A DNA stretch of 64,000 nt from Platanthera guangdongensis (lineage: Eukaryota; Streptophyta; Magnoliopsida; Asparagales; Orchidaceae). Location of the stretch: NCBI GenBank assembly GCA_039583875.1, contig CM077162.1:171511220-171575219 (forward strand), given 5' to 3'. Under the pieces are notes generated by a model that was given only the letters and a program-made list of their open reading frames with translations, did no database searches and had not been told where the DNA came from. Shown here piece by piece: positions 34,185 through 45,027 of the stretch. Numbering within the stretch: position 1 is the first letter of the stretch; each line of letters starts with the position of its first letter. The translations under genes were made by a program, and so were the position numbers.

Positions 34185-36975
34185 TTACTTCTTTGGCTTC
34201 TTCTGCTGAGGTTTGTCTTCTGCTTTCTTTAATCCTGGCTTCTTGAAAATGATTTCTCTATTAGGATTTTGAGCTTGAGCCACTGTCATGGTCATATCAG
34301 CTGCCCCAATAATTTTTAATGATGTTGCTCTGGGGACAACTGCTTCTGGGTGAAGTTTCATATAGTCATCAACATTAAATAATTTGTTGCCTTTGTCAAA
34401 TCTTTTCAGCTCTTCCTTTCTATACTGTGACATAGTTGAAAGACCAGAAATATCTTTTCCTTCTGCTTTGGCTTTATTTATCAAAGATAGACCAATCAGC
34501 TCTTGGTATCTAGCCATTCTTGCTGTATTTGTAGTCTCTGGATCTTCAAAAGGAATTGGAGGGGAGTCTGGCTTCTTTGGGCTTTCAGTTTTTTATACTT
34601 CAGGACTTTGTTGTTGCTGCTGCTTATGTTGTTGACTACCTGAGGAGTATGGCCTCTGCTGGCTGCTTCCAGAAGATCTCCCTGACTGTCTCTGATAAGT
34701 TTGCATTGGGGTAGATCTCTGGGAGCTAGAGCCACTGGCACCAGCTGCTGGAGGAGGAGGAGGATCCTTCCTGTATCTATGTACTGGAGGAGGGGAGTAT
34801 CTCCTGCTTCTCTTTCTATCTTTCTGCTGGTTTTTGGAGAGCCACATCTATGCTGGCATTCCCTTATATGGAGTCACCTTGTGCAGAATATAGTAGGGAG
34901 TGTCTGCAGTGGGATTTGGCTTGGGAGGAGGCGCAGCCTTTCTCTTCTTTGCCAACAATCTCTTTTTCTTACTAGCTGCATCCTCATCAGAATCAATATC
35001 ATCATCATCAGATTCTGAATCCTGAGGGGTATCATACAATGCATCCAAATCTTTTAAAGCTTTATCAGAAACAACAGCCTTTGCTGGAGGAGGGGCAGAG
35101 GGTTCAGGAATAAGAGTTTCAGCAACAAGAGAAGAATTATCTGTACAAGATTCAGAAACAAAAGAGACAAAGCTATCAGCTACTGCCTTATTCTCTTCTT
35201 CAATGTCTGCCTGAATAAGCTCATCTAGAGTAGGCATTGGAGAGTCATCCATAATAAAATCTGGTACTGAAACTGGCACTGGAGTATCTTCTGGAATGAC
35301 TTTTGAGCTAGAGGCAGAGAGAGAAAAATTGTCACATAGTTGCTTGGCAACTGCTGGACTAGCTGGAGAGGTATATGGTACCATAGCCAAATAAGGCTTA
35401 GAGAAATCTGTTGGAGGGAATTTCAGATGTACAGTGTCAAAACTTCTCAACAAAGCTGGTAAATTCACGGTGCGATTTAAAGAGAAATCACCAACAGGAG
35501 TTATTTGAGCAACTGACTCATCCGAATTAATGTCAGCATCCATAAATTGAATTAACTCAGACATCTCAGCATCAAAGTCTGTCAAAATTGGTGTATCCTT
35601 ATCTGAATCTGAATCTGGTGGAGAGGGAACTTCTGCGACTGCTGCTGCTGTTGTATCTACATCTGCTGCAACGTCATCACAAAATATCTCCCCCTGCCTG
35701 GGTTCAGGAATACCTGGAGCCAGGCCCCTAGATGAAGAGGGGACAACAGATAGAAGAGATATCTGGGCAGATAAGGAATGAATGGAGGTCACAAGAGGTG
35801 TAATGGCCTCTTGGATCAAGGATTTGATGAGAGGTGTGAGCAAAGGAATGGGGGTAGATGGATCAAAGGGGGAAGGGGAAGGGGATGGAATGGGAGGAGG
35901 AATAACAGATGGAGGGGGGCATCTTACATGATTGCATCTGATGGTATATTATAAGATGGGATGGTGGATAAGTGTGGGGAAGAGGAGACTGTGGAGGTGT
36001 AGGAATATGAATATCCTGAGGGGAATCTGGAGGAGTGGGTTGATGATCAACTTGCAAGGGGGAAGATGGAGGTGGAGATGGAATGTTTGTCAGGTCAAGT
36101 GGTGGAGATGAAGGAGGGGTAGGTACATGAGGAGGCTTCTTTGGAGGAAGAGGTGCTGAAATAGATGGTTTAGATGGAGGAACCTCTTCAACAGGGTGGG
36201 GAGCGGCCTTTACAGCCCTTGTGCTCTCAGAAGTTTGGAGGGAGGAGGAGGAAGCATTTGAGGGCTTGGAGATGATCCTCTCCCACCTGCCAAACATAGT
36301 GCAAGTGAGGTGCTTGCTGGCATTTATGAAGATGGTCGGGGAGACCATACATTCAGCAACCTTCTCTTTAAGAAATATGCCCAAAATTCTGCCAAAGCAG
36401 ACTTCCTTCTTGATGTTCTTCTTTTTAATCAATTCAAAGAATGCCTTACTCCAATCAACCTGTCTCTTATTCACTACTTCACACATGATCAGAAATTGGT
36501 GATGGGTAATATAGTCATGAGCAGAGTGCTTGGCCATCAGTATCTTTCCCATAATATCTGCCAAAAATTGATAGGCGGCGGATAATTGCTTTTTCAACAA
36601 CTTATTAGGGTTGTTCCCAGAGAAACCCATTAGTTTCAGCATATCATTGAATTCCTCAGAATCCATTTCCAGATTTTCTTCTCCATTCACTAATCCAAAT
36701 AATTCAGTGAGAACTGCGGGAGAGAGGGAAACAGCAGTGCTCCCTATATTGCCGGTCAAAACATCTTCTTCAGAAACTGTAGATGTATATACCCATTCTC
36801 GTATTTCCGTTCCATGAAGTTTAATGTGTCTGGTCATGAAATCCTTTAAACTTAGTTCTTCTAGTAGTTCGAAGATGTATAGAAAGATGGGGTCAGAATG
36901 TTGAAATGACTCAAAGTCCATGTCGAATCCAGTGTCAAACTTCATTGCAACCAAAGCCCTCGAGGGAATCGCCAT
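34185..36975 (-). pseudogene. Post-RNase H extra ORF of element G (unknown function, broken)
   Basis: About 930 codons from MAIPSRALVAMKFDTGFD. The N-terminal domain (DYITHHQF, VCFGRILGIFLK, MFGRWER) is open, and the frame also extends upstream of the ATG to 37230. A Pro-rich region ends in a frameshift near 35930. The next part (35843-34848) is open and holds LTPLIKSLIQEAITPLV, an acidic segment and KKKRLLAKKRKA. After a stop and frame change near 34850-34600 the conserved C-terminal domain (34517-34185) is intact, with ELIGLSLINKAKAEGKD and a basic tail. No membrane segment is visible. Closest to B and A. Confidence 0.85.
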
Positions 36976-36982
36976 TGATGTC

Positions 36983-37000
36983 CTGCAAGAAAAACACAGA
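36983..37000 (-). promoter_or_regulatory. Putative 3' splice acceptor before the G extra ORF
   Basis: Minus strand CTGTGTTTTTCTTGCAG, 7 bases before the ATG (36975). Confidence 0.45.
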
Positions 37001-37057
37001 GAGAAATGACGATCAAGAGCAAAGGAACTGAAAGCGCGGGACGGAGGTCGAAGAAAA

Positions 37058-37068
37058 CCTAGATATAA
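37058..37068 (-). promoter_or_regulatory. TATA-like box upstream of the G extra ORF
   Basis: TTATATCTAGG on the minus strand, 83 bp before the ATG; the same as in B. Confidence 0.35.
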
Positions 37069-37084
37069 GATTTTTAGAATATGA

Positions 37085-37365
37085 ATCAACAAACTCCGTT
37101 CCACGAAAAAGAAAAATTCTTCGAACTGAGCTCGACGAAATAAATTATAGACAGATAATTCGTCGATCTCATCCAGAAGAATCGAAAACGGTTCGTTGAA
37201 CTCCGTTCGACGAATCGTCTTCTGAAGCAAGGTTCATCGATCTCTGATCGACGAAAATTGTTCCCTCACACAGAGAATTCGTCGATCTCCGTTCGATGAG
37301 AATCTCTCAAACTTTCCCTAATTCGTCGAAATCCGTTCGACAAACTCTGGAAAATTCGTCGAATG
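37085..37365. repeat. TTCGTCGA/TCGACGAA array upstream of the G extra ORF
   Basis: Words such as ATTCGTCGATCTCCGTTCG and GCTCGACGAAA fill the spacer between the pol stop and the extra ORF. Homologous to 16815-17060 in B. Confidence 0.85.
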
Positions 37366-37375
37366 CTGAAAGAAA

Positions 37376-40300
37376 CTAGGTTAACTCTTCTCCATCAATC
37401 ATTCCCAGTTGATTTATAAAGAACAGATGGGTTTTCTCATCCAATGTCTTGGTGAAAATATCTGCTCTCTGTAGATCAGTAGGAATGTGGATCAAGTTAA
37501 TTTTCTTTTTGTCCACATTATCTCTAATGAAATGATGTCTTATTTCAATATGTTTTGTCCTAGAATGATGAACTGGATTCTGTGCTATAGCAATAGCACT
37601 AGTTTTATCACAAAATAATGTTGAATTATTTAAGTTGACACCATAATCTGAGAGTTGGTTTTGTATCCATAGCATTTGTGAACAGCAACAACCAGCAGCC
37701 ATGTATTATGCTTCTGCAGTTGATGTAGACACAGATGTCTGCTTTTTACAAAACCAGGAGACAAGTATCATACCAAGGAACTGGCATGTTCCAGAGGAAC
37801 TTTTCCTGTCCACTCTACATCCAGCATAGTCAGCATCTGAGTATCCAGTTAACTCAAACTCTGACTCTGCAGGATACCAGAGTCCTAGACTAGGGAAACT
37901 CTTTATATATCTCAAAATTCTTTTTAGGAAAATAAGATGAGATTCTTTAGGGTTCACTTGGAACCTAGCACAAAGGCATGTGACAAACATTATGTCAGGT
38001 CTGCTAGCTGTTAGGTATAATAGGGATCCAATAATTGCCCTATAATTTTTCTGATCTACAGGTTTCCCTGCTGCATCAGAATCCACAACAGTATTTGTAG
38101 CCATAGGGGTTTTCATCCCTGAAGCATTACCAATCCCAAACTTTTTGATAAGCTCTTTAGCATACTTAGCTTGGGAGAGGAAGATACCATCTGGGAGCTG
38201 CTTCACTTGGAGACCAAGGAAGTAGGAAAGCTCACCCATGCTACTCATCTCAAATTTTGAATGGATGAGGTCAGCAAATCTCTTGCACAATTTGGGATCA
38301 GTAGACCCAAAATAATGTCATCCACATAAATTTGTACTAACAATATTTGGTCCTTATGATGTCTAGTGAAAAGTGTTTTATCTATGGTTCCTCTTGTAAA
38401 TTTATGCTCTAAAAGAAAGCTTGCTACGGTCTCATACCAAGCTCTTAGAGCTTGCTTTAAACCATAGAGAGCTTTATGCAATTTAAAGACAAAAGAGGGT
38501 TGAGTTGGAGAGATAAAACCTGAAGGTTGTTCTACATAAACCTCTTCTTGAAGTATTCCATTCAGAAATGCACTTTTGACATCCATCTGGTAGACCTTGA
38601 ATCTCTTGTAAGCTGCATAGGCAAGGAATATCCTAATGGCCTCTAACCTTGCAACAGGGGCAAAGGTTTGGTCATAGTCTATTCCTTACTCTTGTCTGTA
38701 GCCTTGAGCAACAAGCCTAGCCTTGTTTCTCACTATGTTGCCTTGAGCATCCAACTTGTTCCTGTAGACCCATTTGGTCCCAATAACTGGGTAGTTATGG
38801 GGTCTTGGAACCAAATCCCAAACTCTACATCTCTCAAACTGATTGAGTTTCTCTTGCATTGCAATGATCCAGTGGGGATCTTGCTCTGCCTCATGAATGG
38901 TGAGAGGTTCAATTTGAGAGAGAAAACAGGCATGCATCAAGTCTTGATTGAGTTGATGCCTTGTCTGTACACCTACTGAGATGTCTCCAATCACTTGAGA
39001 TCTGGGGTGATCTCTAAGTGTGACAAGATCAGTTGGTGGAGTTGGTTGAGCAACAGCTTCGGTATTTAATTCCTCTTGGGGAATGATACTAACTGTTGGG
39101 GGAAGTTCATCCACTTCCTCTTGACTTTTCTCATCACTATCTTCAGCATCCTGTGGAGTGGGATGGTTTGATACCTCTTGGGTAAGGTTCAGTCCATCCA
39201 TAGACTCACACAGTGGTGGAACCTGCAAAGAGCTTATGGTAGAAATTTCTTTCTCCTTGTATAACATGTTAGTCTCATCAAAATATACATGAACAGATTC
39301 TTCAATTTTAATAGTTGATTTATTATACATCCTATAAGCTTTACTGATCATGGAGTATCCCAGAAACACTCCTTCATCAGCTTTAGCTTGAAATTTTGCT
39401 ATGTATTTCTTGTCATTATTGTGAATGTAACAAATACAACCAAAGATTTTGAAGTAATCTACTTTAGGTTTCTTCCCTTTGAGTAATTCATAGGGAGTCT
39501 TGCCCTTCAGCTTATGTATCAAACTTCTATTCAACACATAGTTGGAGGTGTTCACTGCCTCTGCCCAAAAGGATAGAGGAAGGTGAGCATCTGGCAACAA
39601 TGTAGTAGCAGATTCAATAAGGGTTCTATTTTTCCTTTCAGCTACCCCATTTTGTTGAGGAGTTCTAGGAGCTGAGAAAGTGTGTCTGATCCCTTCACTT
39701 TGACAGAACTCTTGCATAAGAAGAGAATCAAACTCTGTCCCATGATCACTTCTGATCAGGGCAATGTGAGTGTTGAACTCAGTCTGTATGCATTTGAGAA
39801 ACTCTGTCAAACACTTAAAGTTATCAGACTTCTTCCTCAGAAAGAACACCCATGTGAATCTAGAGAAGTCATCTACAATCACTAAAATATAAGATTTCCC
39901 TCCTAAGCTTTGTACTCTAATGGGTCCAAAAAGATCCATGTGTAACAGATACAAAATCCTAGGTGAATCACTCTTATTAAGTGACTTGAAACTACTTTTG
40001 GTTTGCTTGCCTAATTGACAAGCCCTGCAGAGTCCTTCCTTCTTGTAGGGGCCAGAAGGTAGTCCTATAACAAGGTTTTACTTGGATAGCCTAGCAATGG
40101 TTCTAAGGTTTAAATGTCCTAATCTCTTATGCCATAATTCATTAGGTCTACAAATAGAGTTGAACAAGCATATGTCTACTTTAGTTGAAAGAAAGTCTAC
40201 TAAATAGATGTTACCTTTCCTTTTACCTGTCAACACAGTTGTGTTGTTCTCTGATTTGATCTTGCATAAGGATTTGCTGAAAGTCACTTGGTAGCCTTCA

Positions 40301-40563
40301 TCACACAGTTGACTGATGCTGATTAAGTTGTGCTTCAGTCCTTCCACATAGGCTACCTTCTTGAATGTGACTGTGCCAATCTGGACTGCACCATATCCTT
40401 TTGTTAGTCCAAAGTTTGAATCACCAAATATTACTTTGGGTCCAAGCTTGGCTTTGAAGGATGTGAAATTGACCTTGTTTCCTGTCATGTGCTTTGAACA
40501 CCCACTATCCAGATACCATTGCTGGTTTGATGTTGGATAGGTCTTCACCTGCACATAAAGCAA
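37376..40563 (-). pseudogene. pol: pol polyprotein of element G (AP-IN-RT-RNase H, lightly broken)
   Basis: Protease with intact YLDSGCSKHMTG near 40510. GAG-pre-integrase (LWHKRLGHLNL, CRAC). Integrase with DLFGP, RSDHGTEF and QNGVAERKNRTL (39954-39620). The frame continues open from 39954 to 38686 through the integrase C-terminal region into RT ([30 protein letters not shown] near 38330) and RNase H (YSDADYAGC, HHFIRD). Damage is modest: stops near 40078, 38684 and 37704 and one frameshift at about 38290 just after YVDD. The protease frame differs from gag. Confidence 0.93.
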
Positions 40564-40588
40564 TTTATTTGTTTTTGACCTAGTTTAC
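40549..40588 (-). other. gag-protease junction of G with intron-like GTAAAC...GCAG
   Basis: AAG|GTAAAC at 40588 and ATGTGCAG|GTG ending at 40549 enclose the gag stop TAG and a second TAA. Leaving out these 40 nt joins gag and protease in frame, although B needs 41 nt. Whether it is spliced is unknown. Confidence 0.35.
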
Positions 40589-41127
40589 CTTGGGCCTAAG
40601 TTGATGACCTTTGAATTCAGAAATAAAAGACATCTCTGGTTGACTCTTATAGCCTTCTGGATGATATCTCCTAGGAGGTATTATCCATTCAGTATAGGGG
40701 TTAAACCATTGAGGTGTAGAACCTCTAGGATTGAACTTTGATTTGCCTTTGAAAGATTTTTCAAAACTTTGAGCTCCGTTCGACGATCTCTGAGCTGAGT
40801 TCGACGATCTTGGGTCAGATCGTCGAGCTCCGTTCGAAGATCGACCATGCCAGAGTTCAGGGTTCAGAGTTCGTCGACCTGAGTTTAACGATTTAGCCTG
40901 AGATCGTTGAGCTCCATTCGGCGATCGTCGAGCTCCGTTCGACGATTTCTGTTGAACTATGGTTTTCTTAGGTAGATCAGAATTCATCCTAGCTACCTCT
41001 ACAACTCCCTTACCTTTATCAGAGATAAACTTGATTGGGGTTGTTAATACTATAGGTTGGCTGGATGAAGCACCCAAGCCCAGTGTACTATTGAATCTTG
41101 AGTTCACTGTGCTTGTGATGTCCATTA
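40580..41127 (-). pseudogene. gag: gag C-terminal part of element G (cut by E)
   Basis: Homologous to the end of B gag (MDITSTVN, LGLGASS, TTPIKF). The frame is open to a TAG at 40580. Its centre is a run of short peptide repeats (SSNGARRS, PNGAQRS, SGRRT) encoded by TTCGACGA/TCGTCGA words. Zinc knuckle and N-terminal gag domain are missing because E is inserted here. Confidence 0.85.
40770..40955. repeat. TCGTCGA/TTCGACGA words inside G gag
   Basis: GAGCTCCGTTCGACGAT and related words repeat in frame and give Ser-Asn-Gly-Ala-Arg-type peptides. The same word fills the LTR and the pol-ORF spacer. Confidence 0.85.
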
Positions 41128-41132
41128 GTTTG
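41128..41132. other. Left target site GTTTG of element E
   Basis: Comparison with B gag near 20955 shows G sequence running up to here. The right copy should lie beyond the assembly gap. Confidence 0.6.
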
Positions 41133-41454
41133 TGTTGGGTATTACATCCACATTAACCCAGATTTGATGAAGTCACCCTGGAACTAAGATGAATTAAGTT
41201 GTATTTGATGCTTGGTTTGAGTTATATGTTTGCAGGAATTTCACTGGGAAGTGTAGACCAATGTCAGTCCACAGTGGGTCACCAAACACAGGAACTATGC
41301 AATGTAATCCCTCATTGCATATTCCAAGGTATTGACTCATGTGTGGTCTCTCTATTGGGATACACTTCATATTCAAGCTATTGGACTTTGGGAAAGGAAT
41401 TGGAAGTTGACTACTCTAGAAGAAATAGTTTTCCAACATCAAAAAATCTCCAAG

Positions 41455-42034
41455 TCTTTTACTCGAGTAGGTCTATAACTACTCGAGTAGTTTGGGCATA
41501 ATTTACTCGAGTAAAGAAACCTTGTACTCGAGTACTTAAGAGAATCTCTCGTGTAGCTAAGTCATATACTCGAGTAGACATAGTCATATACTCGAGTAGC
41601 ATGCTTATATACTCGAGTAGATTACTCATTATACCCGAGTATTAAAAGCTTCACTCATCAAAATTTTTCTAAGTCATGCACTCGAGTAAGTATACTCACA
41701 TACTCGAGTAGACAGAATCATACTCGAGTAGTTCATTATACCTACTCGAGTAGATCATGTTTCACTCGTGTACCTTGAACTTTTCCTCTCCAAAATGTTC
41801 TAAGTCTTTTACTCGAGTAGAACTTTCACCTACTCGAATAGATTACTTCCTCTCGAGTAGTTTAGTTCAACTACTCGAGTAGTTGCTTGCTGACATCTTC
41901 AGAATTTTTCTAAGTATCCCACTCGAGTAGTACTTCATGTACTCGAGTAGTTTTTCATGTACTCGAGTAGTTTTTCATGTACTCGAGTAGATCCTTTATG
42001 AACTCGAGTAAGTCACTCTACATACTCGAGTAGT
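41455..42034. repeat. TACTCGAGTA palindrome array in U3 of E (left part)
   Basis: By hand count about 19 exact ACTCGAGTA cores plus variants (CTCGTGTA, ACCCGAGTA, CTCGAATA) at 20-40 bp spacing. Blocks restart at TTTTTCTAAGTC or similar, giving a loose higher-order unit. Three more exact cores lie right of F (50590-50725). Confidence 0.9.
42030..42034. other. Target-site duplication GTAGT (left) of element F
   Basis: GTAGT here and at 50583-50587. It overlaps the last three bases of a TACTCGAGTA word (42023-42032). Confidence 0.92.
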
Positions 42035-42063
42035 TGGTGGTTAAAACTCCAAAATTATTTACG

Positions 42064-42079
42064 GTCACGCGGCGACCCG
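42064..42079 (-). other. tRNA-Asp-like segment near the end of the F 3' LTR
   Basis: Plus strand GTCACGCGGCGACCCG closely resembles the anticodon-to-T-arm part of plant tRNA-Asp. The same segment in the 5' LTR lies 36 bp from the tRNA-Asp PBS. Confidence 0.5.
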
Positions 42080-43034
42080 ACGGTTTTATTTGAGAAAAAG
42101 GCGGATGTGATTTTTATTTAGAAAACGGGGCGCGCGTATTTATTTATTTGGATATAAAACGGTGTGATCGAGTTTTAACGAAAGGAGGCAAGTGCACCTA
42201 TCGTGAGTAGTACAGAATATTCCGGGTGGAATATCGAGGTCGTATTGTTCTCGGGGCCGGTTCGATTATTTCTACTCTTCCCTGGAGGGGACTATTATTT
42301 TACCGATAATTATCTTGTCGGGATATTTTATATATAATAAAAAATGACAAAATAAAACTGAAAATGAAAGCAATAAAAAGAAAGCATGAAGGTGGTGCCG
42401 ATGAAGAGCTTAGCTCGATGGCACCGAAAAAAACCAAATGAACTAAAATAGACTTTAAATAAAAGAGCTCCTAAATTTCTAATTAATTAAGGCGGAGACT
42501 TGACCGTGGAGGTTCCACTAAAATGAGCTCACCTATCTCTAGGACTATCGCTCACCTGAACGCTAAGACTATTCGACCGAACGTTAGTCCGACGAAGGAT
42601 TCCTCTTAACGCCCGCATTACCCTAAGAACCCCGCTATTGGGTGGGGAACCCAATCCGGTAGAGTTGGCGTGCCTCCTCTCTCGAGGGTTAGTGCGGAAC
42701 TCTCTTTGCCAAGGGGTGATCGGTCCATATGCATGGCCTCTCAGCTAGCTAGCATATGGACTACGGAAATAGGGCCCACACATCGATATGTGGTCCTACG
42801 CATCGTTAACCCCGGGCAAACCTTAAGTACTTTTAATTAATTAGAAAGATGAGACCTTTAATTATTTTAAGCTATTTTATTTGTCCCAATGCTCTTCGAT
42901 GCCGAGGGCTAAGAACGATTAGCCACTCATCGGAATGGGGACGGCTTGCGATGAAAAGCAGAAAAGAAAGCAGAAAATGGAAAGGAGGAAATGAAAGCAG
43001 TAAAATGAAAGCAGTAAAAGAAAGCTGAAAATTG

Positions 43035-43455
43035 CAAGTCCTACCCAAACGAGTAGGACTGAAGAAAGCTGTAAATTGCGAGTCCCGGCGCAAATGCGTG
43101 GGCGGGAGAAATGAAAGCAGTAAAACGCACACACGCAAGTCCTACTCAAATGAGTAGGAGAAAATAAATGCGGGTCCTACTCAACCGAGTAGGACAAAAT
43201 AAATGCAACGCACGCACACACTCGACATAAAGTAAAACTCACGCACACACTCTCTCGACATAAATGAAAACACACACACACAAATCCTACTCAAACGAGT
43301 AGGGAAAATAAAGACCTGCCATTTAACTCGAATGAGTAGGCGGAAATAAAGAAAATTACAAACTCACGCACTCTACAGAAAGTAAAACACACGCACACAC
43401 TCGACAGAATTAAAATAAAGCAAAGCGCCATTTAACTCTTAACGAGTAGGCAAAA
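43035..43455. repeat. CCTACTC...GAGTAGG inverted repeats in the F LTR
   Basis: Several short hairpins of the type TCCTACTC-aaac-GAGTAGGA or with variant stems (TTTAACTC...GAGTAGG). The stem is the same half-site as the E word CTACTCGAGTAG but with a spacer. Repeated at 48603-49020. Confidence 0.75.
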
Positions 43456-43625
43456 ATAGATGCACACAAGTACAGAAAAATGTAAAAAAACGAAGTTGTC
43501 TAAAAATGAAAACAACTGCATTTCTACCGCTAGAATGCGGGAGAAATGCATAAAAAGCTGAAATAAAAATAAAAGGGCAAAAGTTTAAATGAAAAATCAA
43601 AGTGCACGAAAAATTAAAACGAATA

Positions 43626-43655
43626 CATTTCTACCGCTAGAATGCGGTAGAAATG
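43626..43655. repeat. Perfect 12-bp-stem hairpin in the F LTR
   Basis: CATTTCTACCGC and GCGGTAGAAATG around a 6-base loop. A slightly imperfect copy is about 100 bp earlier, and the pair recurs in the right LTR. Confidence 0.8.
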
Positions 43656-44251
43656 CATAAAAAGAGAACGAAAAAATTAAATAAGGAAAAAATTTTTGAA
43701 ATAAAAAAAAATGAAAATGCTTGAAAAATAAAACGATTATGTTTTCATTCTTATAATTTTATAGAAACGTCTAAAAAGTGGAAATAAGACTAAAAGAGAA
43801 CGAAAAGTTTTACAATCCTAAAGAGCCTAAGTTAAAGAATTAAAAATCACCTTTTAAAACATTGTTTTATAAACTTATAGGAATGAAAACAAAGTAAAAA
43901 TAATAAAGTAAACCTAAACAAGTATTTGCATGAAAATAAAATTGCGATTATAACGGCTAGAAATTAGACAAAAGTTAAAAGCTAAAAAGATTTTAGAAGA
44001 CATAAAAGAAAAATAAAATAAGAACAAACATTAAAATCACTTCGAGTAGGGCGCATGAATGGATTCCAAGCTATGCAAAGAGAGAAAAACTAACACATTT
44101 TATTAATGAAAAAGTGATTACAAGAAAGCTAAAAACAAACACTAAGAGAGGGGGAAGAAAATCCCTTACATAGCATGAGAAGGCAATTCGGCAGCACCTA
44201 CCCTAAGCAAAGTGGTTCAAAAGGGAACATGAATCCTAAGCAGAAGCTCTG

Positions 44252-44259
44252 AATTTATA
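44252..44259 (-). promoter_or_regulatory. TATA box of the F 3' LTR
   Basis: TATAAATT on the minus strand, about 15 bp downstream of the GTCACGCCC array. Confidence 0.55.
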
Positions 44260-44269
44260 GAAAAAATTT

Positions 44270-44840
44270 ACATGGGTCACGCCCTTGGTCACGGGCGTGA
44301 CAGGGGGCGTGTCAGTACTATTTGCGAAGGCGGCCGGCGATTTGACGGGAAAGTGGACTTCGGGCTAGACACGTGTCGGTCTCGCAGTGGTCACGCCCCA
44401 GGTCACGGGCGTGACTCTGGGCGTGTCAAGCAGGTGGATCTGGGCGTGGGTTGCGCCGAAAGTCTTCGGGCAGGTCTTGTCGGGCTAGCTGGAAAGGTCA
44501 CGCCCCAGGTCACGGGCGTGACTCTGGGCGTGTCGGCTGGTGTCGACACTCGACGAATGTCGAGCGGAAAGTGTCGAGTTGAAAATCGTCGAGCGGAAAT
44601 TGAGTCATGCCCCAGGTCACGGGCGTGACGCTGGGCGTGAATGTTGGTGTCGACACTCGACGATCGTCGAGAGGAATTCGTCGAGTGGAGTGATCACGGT
44701 CTTGGGTCACGCCCCGTGTCAGGTGACACGGGCGTGACGCCGGGCGTGTCAGGCTTTGCTCTTCAAAATTCACAGATTTCAATGGAGTTTGTCGTGTCAC
44801 GCCATGGTCACGGGCGTGACCAATTTGTCACGGGCGTGAC
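44270..44840. repeat. GTCACGCCC/GGGCGTGAC word array in U3 of F (left LTR)
   Basis: Inverted pairs GGTCACGCCC...GGTCACGGGCGTGAC recur. Between them lie GGTGTCGACACTCGACGA and TCGTCGAG words (about 44540-44690), the words of the C/H and A/B families. Confidence 0.88.
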
Positions 44841-45012
44841 TTGACAATTTTTGGCAGATTTTTCATATTTTCTGAAAAATAAAAATAAGCAAGTTAGTAT
44901 AATATTTACAAAAAAGGAGCAATTTATTAAGCAAAAATATATAAAAAAGATGAAAAGAAATGAAAACGACTAAATTAATGTACAGAAAAATAGGTATATT
45001 TACAATCCATCA

Positions 45013-45027
45013 AATACCCCCATACTT
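45013..45027 (-). other. Polypurine tract of F
   Basis: Minus strand AAGTATGGGGGTATT directly before the 3' LTR start TGATGGATT. Confidence 0.8.

Larger units (their letters stand above)
30119..41132 (-). mobile_element. Element G, Sirevirus-like Copia retrotransposon nested in the C 5' LTR, broken by E
   Basis: 3' LTR (30119-32078), PPT, solo LTR D inserted in its 3' UTR, extra ORF, pol, and the end of gag, all minus strand. E interrupts gag at 41132. The 5' part of gag, the PBS and 5' LTR are not in the window. If CAAGA at 30114-30118 is the target duplication, it overlaps the last base of a GTGTCGACAC word of C. Confidence 0.9.
41133..42034 (+). repeat. 5' LTR of E, first part (left of F)
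   Basis: Starts TGTTGGGTATTAC. From about 41455 it carries the CTACTCGAGTAG word array. F is inserted after the GTAGT at 42030-42034. Confidence 0.88.
42035..45012 (-). repeat. 3' LTR of element F (2978 bp)
   Basis: TGGTGGTTAAAACTCC...ACAATCCATCA on the plus strand. On the minus strand it reads from U3 (GTCACGCCC array, TATA box) into a long R/U5 with several hairpins. Confidence 0.93.

Noticed and set aside
32120..41132. Reading D as the 3' LTR of the 34047-41132 element
   Set aside because: TCAAG flanks D on both sides, and the sequence after D continues the UTR that begins after 32078, so G owns the internal region and D is a solo LTR.
41455..42034. Regularly spaced palindromes resembling a CRISPR array
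   Set aside because: Words are only 9-12 bp, spacing is irregular, variants are common, and the array lies in a plant LTR with no cas genes. The same holds for 8085-8510 and 59270-59985.
42064..42079. A tRNA-Asp gene in the F LTR
   Set aside because: Only the anticodon-to-T-arm part resembles tRNA-Asp; acceptor and D arms are missing.
44272..44844. Open frames in the F LTR word array (also 49872-50413)
   Set aside because: Encoded by GTCACGCCC/GGGCGTGAC repeats (peptides like APGHGRD); both strands are open for the same reason.
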